Assembly (NCBI RefSeq): GCF_000485595.1
Contig: NW_014577611.1
Location: 58,775-82,051, forward strand
Source: Priapulus caudatus
Taxonomy: Eukaryota; Priapulida; Priapulimorpha; Priapulimorphida; Priapulidae
Length of the DNA: 23,277 nucleotides
Direction of reading: 5' to 3'
The notes under the pieces were generated by a model. That model was not told the DNA's origin and did no database searches. It saw nothing but the letters and a program-made list of their open reading frames with translations. Shown here one piece after another: positions 1 to 8,574 of the stretch (the stretch's first letter is position 1; the number at the start of each line of letters is the position of its first letter). The translations under genes and the position numbers were made by a program.

Positions 1-700
1 GATTAAGCCGTATAGGATCATGGATAACTATCGATTAAAGCGATTATTGCGAGAATTTTCCAGTGTTTTCACCAATTTCATGACAGCTATCGTTATTGCG
101 TGAGTAACAGCAATTGTCTAGAGTAACAATAAAATGTCTTAGAACTTCGTATTCACCAAAAACTACCAGTTTCGAACTACTGGTTTCGAACTAGTTTCGT
201 AAACATTCGTTTTCTGTTATCTTGAACTAGGCGGAAGTGTGGATTAGCTTGTAGCCCACCGCTTATCTGCCATAGACAAAGCATGGCTCTCTCAAATCAT
301 GCACTTGTTTTCAGCGACACAAATACAAGTTTACCAATTCTGCCATTAGGCATTGTCGCGACACGATAAAATGCATTGCTGTTACGATGTGTTCATATCA
401 ATTTCTATCCATATCCTATAACGCATAAAATTTAGTATTTTTAATGTTGGTGTAATCAGTGATATTTTCGCTGTCAGGTGAGACTATATTCAGCTATATT
501 TAGTTTTTCTGAGCAAAAATCTCGCAATAGTCATTTTAAAAAGCCACGACGCAGTTATTAGGCAGTTACAACCACCGGTAAATTAGTTTAATTAATTTAA
601 AACGACACATCCTCATAGTACACATATGATTAGGATTCTTTCGTAGCGTAATCCACGCATAGAACTCATGCTTCTTTTAAATGTTTAACGTCAGCCCTAC
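1..700. other. AT-rich stretch, no gene seen
   Basis: No long open frame, repeat array or RNA signal was recognised here. The short segment near 675-730 resembles 8072-8125 (both have a TTTAAAT, AACGTC, CCTACG, CATTTC order followed by CGTCGCC). This suggests a diverged dispersed repeat whose boundaries I cannot place. Confidence 0.5.
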
Positions 701-741
701 GTCATTTCATTTGGGCGACACGTCGCCGACGCGTCCGGGCC

Positions 742-1218
742 CTATCCATGTACAATATAGTATAGCAAAAACGCACGGGACAAGAAGCGGTGAATCTCGA
801 AATATTTCTTTGCACTGTGAAAGTAGTCCAAGAGTTGCTTGAAAAGAGCGTGTCCCCCGAACACGACCCGCTCGTTACATTCATACAGTAATTTCAGATA
901 GCGTTCATTGTTCAAGGGGCAGCTGTCTCTCGCCTCAGCACGCGCCCAGTAATCTGTAATACCCCGTCCCCCGGACGGCGGACATCTCGCGCACCGACGC
1001 GCGACCAGAAAATGTACAACAAGGGGTGCGCCGGCCAAACGCGAACACAACGCGAGCAAAAAGTCCCCAACAAATAACAAACTTGAAAAAAACACCGCGC
1101 TCTTACCGCGAGCCTGCTCGCGATCATACCCGCGTTCTAAACACGCGCCGCGCGGCGCCACCGACCTCTCCGCGCTTAATGGCGTTTCTGATTCGAGATC
1201 TATTGGGCCTTCGGCCAA
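742..1218 (-). CDS. Unassigned open frame in CpG-rich island
   Basis: A 158-residue open frame on the minus strand that I do not recognise. Its N-terminal half is Arg/Ala/Gly-rich, as expected of any frame through CpG-rich DNA. The C-terminal third has a more protein-like composition (for example YLKLLYECNERVVFGG and FHSAKKYFEIHRFL), with mixed aromatic and charged residues. No catalytic motif, signal peptide or convincing membrane segment is visible. It lies about 130 bp from a TATA-like box on the opposite strand. It could be a real small gene, an exon, a retroelement fragment or chance. No splice structure was established. Confidence 0.25.
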   Translation of the reverse strand: MAEGPIDLESETPLSAERSVAPRGACLERGYDREQARGKSAVFFSSLLFVGDFLLALCSRLAGAPLVVHFLVARRCARCPPSGGRGITDYWARAEARDSCPLNNERYLKLLYECNERVVFGGHALFKQLLDYFHSAKKYFEIHRFLSRAFLLYYIVHG

Positions 1219-1346
1219 CGGCGATCACCGGCGTCCGCGGCGCTCTCACACGCTCATGGGGGATTCTTAATCAAGAGCGTCTTCTAGGCAGTGTATCGCA
1301 CTGCACGGCGCACCTCACGGCGTTTCTTACCACGTCTCACGTCGAC

Positions 1347-1354
1347 TATATAAG
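1347..1354 (+). promoter_or_regulatory. TATA-box-like promoter element
   Basis: TATATAAG is followed by GC-containing sequence, within a CpG-rich region and about 50 bp upstream of an open frame at 1400. A start site would be expected near 1375-1385. The arrangement fits a pol II core promoter or the U3 of an unrecognised retroelement, but no matching LTR partner was found in the window. Confidence 0.35.
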
Positions 1355-1399
1355 CTGGTCAGGATTTTCGCGAAATTTTAACTGCGTATTAGTTGTGGT

Positions 1400-1912
1400 T
1401 TGCTGAGTAGAAACACGCTAGCCGAAGAAACAAGCTACCAGCCAGGCGAGGCCGGTGGCCGTGCGCCGAGACAGCCATCGGCATGCAAACAAATCGGCAG
1501 ATCGGATGAGACAGATCATGAATTCGCGGCCGTTGAAAATCGTTACCATTTTGCGCAGGTCTCTGCACGCGTGTACGCGCGCTGTACTACGTTTATGGAG
1601 ATGTTACGACGCTTGCTCTCATGCACCTTTGCGACCCACCGAGTTCTCACCGCGGGGCGCTTCCAGCCGTCAGATCGCGAATCTTGGCGTATTGCTTTTG
1701 AACATGCCCTCAAGAACAAACGCCGTGACTCGCGCGATCATTGGCGACCATGGACCGACCACACCACGAGGTCTGGCGTTTTCCAACCACGCTTATACAC
1801 GCTATTTGCGCACCTGTGTCTGCGCGCTCTGGCCCATTTCCGTCGCGTACAGGCGCGCGGAAGTAAGGACGCCACCCGGTGTGACGGGCGTGCTTTAGGA
1901 CGCGTGAGGTGA
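1400..1912 (+). CDS. Unassigned open frame downstream of TATA-like box
   Basis: A 170-residue frame rich in Arg, Ala and Thr. A second overlapping frame (1455-1898) is also open, which is typical of GC-rich DNA and weakens the case for either. The ATG lies about 50 bp after the TATATAAG element, the main reason to list it. No domain, cysteine pattern, signal peptide or coiled coil was recognised. It may be non-coding. Confidence 0.2.
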   Translation: MLSRNTLAEETSYQPGEAGGRAPRQPSACKQIGRSDETDHEFAAVENRYHFAQVSARVYARCTTFMEMLRRLLSCTFATHRVLTAGRFQPSDRESWRIAFEHALKNKRRDSRDHWRPWTDHTTRSGVFQPRLYTLFAHLCLRALAHFRRVQARGSKDATRCDGRALGRVR

Positions 1913-2040
1913 GATGATTCCGCCCCCGTTTCTGATCTAAATATCTAAACTGAAGGAATAACGAATGTGAGTGGTGAGGTTAGTTGTTTCAGTATCACAC
2001 TTATTTCAAAATTCTGCTTCATGTAGGACAATGATTAATG

Positions 2041-2230
2041 TAACAAAAGGCTAATGTGCTGTGTGTGGGCGGCGCGGTCGGTGCGTGCTGTGGCGCGTGG
2101 GCGTGCGTGCTACGCCACCGCGTTATGTACGATGATGCGCTGCGTACGTGCGTATGTGACGCTGCGTGTGTACGTGTGGGGGGCGTGCGCGCTGGTGCGT
2201 CGTGTGCCTGTAGTGTATGAATAAATTAAA
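2041..2230 (+). repeat. Diverged GT/GC-rich low-complexity tract
   Basis: Irregular alternation of TGTG, GCGTG and CGTGCG units: a decayed purine-pyrimidine alternating tract with Z-DNA-like composition. The minus-strand open frame across it is a composition artefact. Confidence 0.5.
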
Positions 2231-2446
2231 AGTTATATACGTTGCTATCGTATCAGCGTTTAGAAAATAGCAAAAGGGAGGAGGACGCAGCGCTGTCGCG
2301 GAACCGAGAGAAGCGAAAGGAGTGGAAGATAGAGGGCGAGAGACAGCAGACACATCGAGGACGCGAGCAGAAAGTTATAATATACAGTTCAGTGGCCTCC
2401 ATCTTTGTTTACCCGCAGCACTAACCGATTATTCAGAGCACGTATA

Positions 2447-2533
2447 TCACACAGACACACACACACACACACACACACCACACACACACACGCGCGCGCG
2501 CGCCGCGCACACACACCACACACACACACACAA

Positions 2534-2589
<56 letters not shown>

Positions 2590-2645
2590 CGCCACCACAC
2601 ACACACACACACACATATTATATATATATATTATATTATATATAT
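2447..2645 (+). repeat. (AC)n microsatellite with CG interruptions and TA tail
   Basis: Long CA/AC dinucleotide array with short CGCG-type and CC interruptions, passing into a TA-rich tract from about 2615. Several His/Thr- or Val/Cys-rich frames cross it on both strands and are repeat artefacts. Confidence 0.95.
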
Positions 2646-2963
2646 TGATATACGTGCTCTTCAGCTCCTTACTATTGGGAAAGGATTGTGGCGGGATACT
2701 GCGGCCTAAGTACAATTACAACAGCGAATTTTACTAGGCCCATCTCTCAGGCATGTCCCTGCCTATATTGAGCGCATAAGTTTGGCCGAAAAAAATTACC
2801 TTGGCTGGCAACTCAATGTACATTAGCGCACAGGATATTATATAATACATTAGACTTATATATATATATATGGTATTATCTATTTCTATACCTATATTTA
2901 TATCTATTAAATAGACATTTATAGCTTAGAGGAATACACTTAAATAGGTGCAATTGCGTGCGT

Positions 2964-2965
<2 letters not shown>
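2646..2965. other. Spacer between microsatellites, no gene seen
   Basis: Mostly AT-rich, with a short TA run near 2860-2870. The GGATTGTGGCGGGATACTGC-type segment near 2683-2702 weakly resembles 8165-8190, possibly another dispersed repeat. Nothing else recognised. Confidence 0.4.
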
Positions 2966-3014
<49 letters not shown>

Positions 3015-3050
3015 GCCTCTCTCTCTCCTATATATATATAAGAGAGACGG

Positions 3051-3091
<41 letters not shown>

Positions 3092-3348
3092 GGGGTGTGT
3101 CGTGTGCTGTGTGGTGTGGTGTGTGCGTGTGTGGGCGTGTGTGTGCTGGTGCTGCTGTATGTCGTGCTTGGGTGGGGTGGCTGTATGTTTGTGCGCTGGG
3201 TGTATGTGTGCTGTGGTTTGTGTGTGTATATGTGTGCGGCGGGGGGTGTGTGTGTGTGCGTGTGTCCACGGTGTGCTGCTGTGTGTGTGGTGTGTGCTGT
3301 GTGTGTGCAGGGGCGGATCTGTGTTGTGTGGGGGGTGTGTGTGTGTCA
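2966..3348 (+). repeat. Compound (TC)n, (TA)n and (TG)n microsatellite
   Basis: A TC array (about 2966-3028) is followed by a short TA run, a clean TG array (about 3054-3086), then a long imperfect TG/TGC region. The Ser/Leu-, Val/Cys- and His/Thr-rich frames across it are artefacts. Confidence 0.95.
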
Positions 3349-3690
3349 CAGCTGAGAGCACATAGCATGCTTTTCCTTCGCGCCACCGATGTTACGTATA
3401 TATTATTATATCGGTAGACACATATCGCCTCCTCTACTGACGCCCTCCGTTTAAAATTGCTGCCGCAAACCACACAGGTGAGTACGCGATTGGTCTTAGA
3501 ATGCTTGTAGTCATTAAAAGGTCAATCTCCCCGAAACAACCTAAAATGACAATAAATGTCGTCGTCACCCGGCGGCAATACGGACTCCGCTCTCACTCTC
3601 GGTGATTCTCCGCGCACTCGAGCAGTAGCGCTCAACTATGTGTCTAATTTTCTCTCGTCTCACTCTCTTTTTTTCTGTCGTGGTTTAGTG
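3349..3690. other. Spacer, no gene seen
   Basis: Sequence of ordinary complexity between microsatellites. A short frame beginning at 3556 runs straight into the TA/TG arrays and is not supported as a gene. It does not match the left flank of the duplicate copy at 8573. Confidence 0.4.
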
Positions 3691-3842
3691 CTGATATATA
3701 TATATATACTATATATATATATATATATACTATATATATATTATATGTGTGTGTGGTGTGTGTGTTGGGGCGTGGTGTGTGTGTGTGTGTGTGTTCGTGG
3801 TGTGTGGTGTGTCTGTTGTGTGTGTGTTGTGGGGCGTGTGTG
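3691..3842 (+). repeat. (TA)n then imperfect (TG)n microsatellite
   Basis: A TA array (about 3691-3745) is followed by a TG array broken by GG, TT and GC interruptions. It abuts the left edge of the duplicated segment, as a clean (GT)n abuts the second copy at 8504-8572. Confidence 0.9.
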
Positions 3843-5493
3843 GTGATTTCTATCTTAATTCTGTGCTGAAACCTAGCCACTGTGTCGCTATTATAAATTG
3901 ACAAAAGCTATAACGTTCACAAGTGACTAAATGTGATAAAATTCAATGATTACGCGATTTATTCTCTACGACTATGAAGTTCAATTTACAACTAGACAGT
4001 AGCGGCACTCACGAACAGTGATACTCGCGAGCATGTAACATGTATTGGCTCGCGCTTGGCGGCTCTGACGTGATCTCGGCCACTGTGAACTCGCCGCTCA
4101 CTGGCTGTGTCTGCTGTTGACTCTTCCACCGCTGACTCGACGCCATCGACGCGCGTACGACAACACACACTCGGGACGGATTATAGGCATGACCTTCGTG
4201 TTCGCAAACGGATGTGTGGGATAACACACAGGCATGACGCCTGTTTCTTGATACGAAAACAATATTACAAAAGCTTACCATTTTTAAGCTCAAATAATAA
4301 TACGACTACGGTAATAACGCAAAGTGTTATCTAGGGTAAATGAAGTGTTTGTAACCACTTAAATCTGAACCACGCCAGAGCCATTTCTGGCGGATTGTTA
4401 GAACCAACCAGAGTAGATCTACCTACTACCTGCCTGTGATCATTGCTCAGCCCCACGTTTATGCACGAGATGACTTCATTCCAAGTAGAGAGATGTAATC
4501 AAAGAAAAGAACACAAATCAACTGTCAAGTGAAAAGCTTGCAACTAGCTACGGAAGAGACTAAAGTCAGGCACATTTTTTCAGCCACGCCAATTTAACCC
4601 CTGAATGGCACCCCGGAACTACAGGATTGCCCTATGGTCAAAACATATTCAGGCAGCCACATGAGCTTTCTACTCGGTTCCCAGGCAATCCCTCCCACCT
4701 GGAGATAATAAGGCATGGCATACCTGCGCCTATGCTATAATCACCTCAGGACAGGGGTTGGTCGATTGCCGCGGCAACTTATGCTTGAAAGTGGGGATAC
4801 ATGAAAATTGTCCGGTCAATCGAATGTGACTGCGGCGCTTTGAGGACCAGACTATGGAACATCTGCGAATGCGCCTCTATTACCAGAGCCCTGTTAGGCC
4901 TTGGGAGACCTTGAGGCTTTCAACCACCGTGCTAGGTCCAGCCTGTGCGGATGTGACTAGGGTCGAGTGTAGTGCTCGGTAACCGGAGAGAAGACTCACA
5001 GGTTGATTGAGTTTTACAAACATCGATTCCATTACTGCCCCTGATAATAATAAGATGCCTTCTGCTTTCGACATTTTCAATTCCCCACATCGTACGAATA
5101 GAAGAGAGGAGATAGGCCCTGCGTAATTTCTAAGCCGTGTCGCCGTCGGGAATCAGCGGACGCGTATAATTCTAGTAGAAATTCCAACCATTATAAAAGA
5201 TCGCCAAAAAAACGAAAAACATACTGTGGTTGCCATACAATCTTTAATGGGAGACAGATGCAGAGCTACAGAACAAAATATGAGAGCCTATTCTCTAACG
5301 GTTGCTTGATAATAAAAATTAACTACGCACTATCTATAATACGGCTGTATATAGGCTGGCGTATATGCGCAATCATCTACTTTAAAAAATCACAGCCATG
5401 CTTAAATTTATACATAAAATGTGAAGAAGGTATTTCGCAGCAGTCGAGTATATCATTATAAACTTCATATTTCAAAATTTCGACATTTGGAAT
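3843..5493 (+). repeat. Duplicated segment, copy 1 (indel-rich)
   Basis: This segment aligns throughout to 8573-9887. Landmarks are the CACTGTGTCGCTAT start, the shared block around the TAACCACTTAAATCTGAAC motif, the non-LTR coding end, and a common end at TTTCAAAATTTCG. The differences are dominated by one- and two-base indels, mostly extra bases in this copy. About 230 bp near 4003-4232 is absent from the other copy. Either an old duplication or a falsely duplicated, unpolished assembly segment would explain it. Confidence 0.85.
4605..4955 (+). pseudogene. Non-LTR retrotransposon pol C-terminus, frame-broken
   Basis: Same sequence as the readable frame at 9069-9395, starting with the same ATGGCACCCCGG, but interrupted by many small insertions, so no continuous translation survives. 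The zinc-finger-like cysteine/histidine region falls around 4826-4880. It is either a genuinely decayed element end or one corrupted by sequencing error. The upstream reverse-transcriptase and endonuclease domains are absent. Confidence 0.65.
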
Positions 5494-5769
5494 ACGTGCA
5501 TCGACAAAAGGCACCAGGAGGCGGCGCTGTTTTAGAAACTTTAATGTTAAACGGCACTGCCATTTACACCTGCGTTATACTAGAGCCGGATAACCAGATT
5601 ACCAAAAACGAGTATAGTTTTGAATTAGAATACGCGGATGGCTCTAACACGACGAGAAATTCCACAACTATTACAGCACAGAGTTAAACTTTGCGTGCAA
5701 AAAGCAAGAATTTCCAAGAGGAGCGTAGTTGTTTCGCTCGAACGGATACGTAAAGTGCCGAGTAAGGGT
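5421..5769 (+). pseudogene. Glycoprotein-like fragment with Ig-like features
   Basis: The frame from 5421 to 5687 turns protein-like after about residue 30. It contains LNGTAIYTCV, resembling the F-strand Y-x-C of an immunoglobulin-like domain, and two N-glycosylation-type sequons near its end. Past its stop, the other frames show ELNFACKK and NGYVKCRVRV, again Ig-like, before a strong splice-donor-like GGGTGAGT at about 5768. Because the frame changes, this is either a decayed gene or one with indel errors. It begins right after the indel-rich duplicated copy. Host receptor and ancient viral glycoprotein origins cannot be separated by eye. Confidence 0.3.
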
Positions 5770-5799
5770 GAGTAACCTTCGAAAATGTTGAGATATGCT

Positions 5800-6110
5800 T
5801 CAGGGAAACGCAGGATAGATTTAATTGACGTTAAGTACGACCAGAGGACTGGTCATTCCAACACTATAATTTTCACGCATTGTTGTGCGACATGTCTCCT
5901 AATAAAATGCATGTGTGCGCGAAATTGGCTGTCACTGGGCCGGAGGGTATGACACCGATTGTCGTTGACCTGTCCTGGAGTCGGCGCTGCTGCGGCGGCC
6001 GCGGGCAGACAAGTTGTGTGGAAATTTTCCGATGAAAATCATCACAGCATAATTCACCAGCGACGACCAAGGACCATGACCAAGGGCGATGATCCTAATT
6101 AACGTACCGC
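5800..6110 (+). pseudogene. Further broken coding-like fragments
   Basis: Different plus frames carry plausible pieces: a Cys-rich stretch near 5880-5910, VTGPEGMTPIVVDLSW near 5930-5975, and a Cys followed by VVWKFSDEN near 5965-6040, which recalls the C-to-W spacing of an Ig fold. No single frame spans the region, so the start, end and exon structure are undetermined. Placing it in the same gene as its neighbours is inference. Confidence 0.22.
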
Positions 6111-6361
6111 ATCTCTACTGAACAAGATTCGCACGTTATTTTTTGTGTAAAACCAATCTGCTATATCGTCTCAGCGTTTGTTAGCTATGACACCCTCAAT
6201 TATAAGTGCAAACTGTTACACTTTTTAGAGATGAAGTCATTGATGTACACGGCAAAATCTACCTTACATCTAGTATTAGGACTTAATAATGCATTATGGC
6301 GCAGTGGTCACAGTTTTATCGGGATATATCGAGAAAATGTGTTACCGACTAGGCGGTGAAC

Positions 6362-6433
6362 TTTTAATAACGTGCACAGTGATTGTTTTAATAACGTGCA
6401 CAGTGATTGTTTTAATAACGTGCACAGTGATTG
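6362..6433 (+). repeat. 24-bp tandem repeat, three exact copies
   Basis: The unit TTTTAATAACGTGCACAGTG plus ATTG is repeated three times without mismatch. The unit is a multiple of three, so it repeats eight residues in whichever frame is read and never shifts it. It lies at the beginning of a glycoprotein-like open frame. Perfect identity implies recent expansion. Confidence 0.95.
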
Positions 6434-6716
6434 TTTTTTGAAAGACGTGTGTCATTTAAACGATGCGCCTGTTTATCCGAATCTCGATCAAACGGGGACC
6501 AGTGTAATATTTTATCGTGTAAACAATATAAGCGGATCTGTGTTCACAAATACGTCTATGTATGATATGATCGCATACAATTTGCGGCTAGCAGCTCAAG
6601 GTAGCATGACTGTACTCGGGTTTCTGTCGAGACACCGGAACACGACAGACCCGCGGCTGGATTCGTACCGGTCGTTGGTCACACAAGAAAAGAAAAAAAC
6701 ATTTGATGCTGTTTAA
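6372..6716 (+). CDS. Glycoprotein-like fragment, family unknown
   Basis: A 114-residue open frame. The first 23 residues come from the 24-bp tandem repeat and are probably not its true start. The remainder reads like an extracellular protein: mixed composition, several Cys, and three N-glycosylation-type sequons (in NNISGS, TNTSM and RNTTD). No signal peptide or anchor is seen in this frame. In another frame the tandem repeat reads as GGELLITCTV-like sequence, similar to an Ig B-strand, so a frame change near 6430 is possible. It is probably an exon or remnant related to 5421-6110. I cannot name a family. Confidence 0.35.
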   Translation: MHSDCFNNVHSDCFNNVHSDCFLKDVCHLNDAPVYPNLDQTGTSVIFYRVNNISGSVFTNTSMYDMIAYNLRLAAQGSMTVLGFLSRHRNTTDPRLDSYRSLVTQEKKKTFDAV

Positions 6717-7027
6717 AAGCCGTAAAACGGTATCTTCCTACGCATTATATCAGGAGTTCATATAGCAGGCGCTCATAAAGAAGTTACTTATCAACTCCCT
6801 ATATTGCATGAATATTATACTATACGTTGAGTTCTGTAATTCAGTTAGCCAGCGATTTTGTTTAGGTTTTATGCTTCGATATTGCATGTAGTGCACAGGA
6901 CGGATAAAAAAAAGTTCTCGATTGTACAGCCAGTGCCGATGGAAGCCGAAGACTTAAATTATTATTAACTATATTATATAATAACTATTTAAAATTGTCG
7001 TTATAATCCGATAGGTTCTGACTATAG
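6717..7027. other. AT-rich spacer, no gene seen
   Basis: Contains TA/AT-rich palindromic runs near 6955-6995. No open frame or repeat match noticed. Confidence 0.4.
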
Positions 7028-7290
7028 CCGCGTTCACACGTAGCAAGAAATCCGGTATTTAGCGTTCACACGAGGCAAAATACGCGGTCCAGGAAATACG
7101 GTATCTAAACAGATCCGGTATTTCATGTAAATACGCGGCTTCCCAGACCCCGAATAATTTGCCGTGCTTGAGAAATACCGGATCTCTTGGACCGCGCATT
7201 TCCTCGTGTGAACGCTAAATACCGGATTTCTGAAACCGCGTATTTTATCTGGTCCGCGCTCGACAGCTTCCAGTGTAAACGCCGAGTGGA
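7028..7290. mobile_element. Foldback MITE-like element
   Basis: Two inverted blocks (about 7047-7092 and 7187-7230) pair closely, each containing the GCGTTCACACGAGG-type core and a CCGGTATTT motif. The CCGGTATTT motif or its complement occurs at least five times across the element. The left edge starts with a second GCGTTCACACG. There is no coding capacity. The superfamily is unknown. The end motif resembles the other short elements here (11159, 11796), which lie near Harbinger remains. No clear target duplication was found. Confidence 0.6.
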
Positions 7291-7299
7291 ATCGTGACG

Positions 7300-7613
7300 A
7301 GAATTCTGCCAAAAACACTATGTCCGGGTACCCTGCAAGCTACCGGGCTGTTGTACCATCTTTTACAAGAGCCATAGCAAATAGACTTTAGAAATCTACA
7401 CACGGGTACCCCCTCTCCATTTTAAATACGTTTGTGAACCAAAATGTCAGTTATTTAGTGAGTAACTGCGCATGCGCGGACCCGCATTTTAGCCTGAGGA
7501 ACAAATATTAAATTCTATAATAATTGCTAATGTGTCAGGCGGCTATATCCTGCGTTGCATATACCCAGTATCTGTTAAAATAACGAGTTTTGTGGCGAAT
7601 ATATACACGTACA
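7300..7613 (+). repeat. Satellite monomer (about 328-bp family), isolated copy
   Basis: Matches both units of the tandem pair at 10431-11055. Shared landmarks are GAATTCTGCCA, GTTGTACCATCTTTTACAAG, CACGGGTACCCCC, TGCGCATGCGCGGACCCGCA and CAGTATCTGTTAAAAT. It is more diverged than the tandem units are from each other. It begins about 10 bp after the foldback element. Confidence 0.85.
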
Positions 7614-8229
7614 ATTTTAACACCATATTCGTCACTTTCGCAGATACATTGCATACACTAACCCGGATATAGCGTATGGTTCATTAGACAGTTTCGTCGA
7701 ATTTTGAGTGTCATTTTGCAGGTCAAAATGGGGGAGGGAGATAGATGGGTCATACTGCTCGTGCATGTTCATTGTCTACAAAACGAATCGTAGTTTTTAA
7801 GATACGTTCAAAGTGGAGATGGGATATCCTCCAGTAAGTGTATTTACAAGATAAATGTCTAATACAAGATGAGATAATGTCGAGTTATGACGTCATTCTG
7901 AGACACTCGCCACGTGGCGTTCATGGTCTACAACACGCAATGAACTTTTTTCAATCAAGAAAAGCGCGGACTATCTTACATGCGACGCGTTTTCGTGTGA
8001 ATTTTTATGTGTGTTACAACATTGTATTTCGAATTGCATTTTTCGATGCACACAACTTGCCTGATGGCTACCACCTTTAAATACCTAACGTCGGACCTAC
8101 GCCATTTCCGGTACGTCGCCGAGATGCTCACACACCTTCTTTCTCTATACTTTAGAATAGAGAAGGATTTATGGCGGGGTACTACAGTGTCATCGAAGAA
8201 GCGATGATTTGTTTTTTTTTCAGTCTATA
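7614..8229. other. Spacer, no gene seen
   Basis: Short overlapping frames only. A small palindrome CGCCACGTGGCG lies near 7908-7919. 8072-8125 resembles 675-730. Confidence 0.4.
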
Positions 8230-8502
8230 TGTAGCAGTGCTACGCGATTTAAGCCGTGGGATATTCTCAGTGCGATGACATCAGTGCTAAAACGGAGCGC
8301 GGTTAAGAATAGCCACATCGTGACCGCTTGGTTTTCTAACTGCGTAGTAAGGGCGTGGCCCAATCACCAGCCAGCCCTTCGGTCATGTGACCCTGGTTTG
8401 ATATCAAGTTCGATATAAAATCTATTCACAGCTGGGCTCAGTTTCCCTCACCCATAGCCACAACACTATGGTCAGGAGATACGCGCCCGCACCATACCAT
8501 AT

Positions 8503-8503
<1 letters not shown>
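8230..8503 (+). mobile_element. Truncated LTR (U3 part) of the 14.6-18.3 kb element family
   Basis: Begins TGTAGCAG like the LTRs at 14663 and 16610 and aligns with them up to ACCATATA. Then it stops abruptly at a (GT)n array, so the TATA box, R and U5 portions are missing. Shared blocks include GGGCGTGGCCCAATCACCAG and CACAACACTATGGTCAGGAG. The upstream U3 motif order differs from the other two LTRs. The 69-residue open frame at its start is a by-product. Confidence 0.85.

Positions 8504-8572
<69 letters not shown>
8504..8572 (+). repeat. (GT)n microsatellite
   Basis: Uninterrupted GT dinucleotide array of about 69 bp. It forms the junction between the truncated LTR and the duplicated segment, and may be where both were joined. 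Confidence 0.97.

Positions 8573-8574
<2 letters not shown>

Noticed and set aside
2322-3473. Many His/Thr-, Val/Cys- and Ser/Leu-rich open frames on both strands
   Set aside because: They are direct translations of AC, TG and TC dinucleotide arrays and are open in several frames at once.
2123-3842. CRISPR-like or other spaced repeat array
   Set aside because: The repeats are simple dinucleotide arrays without constant repeat and spacer lengths.
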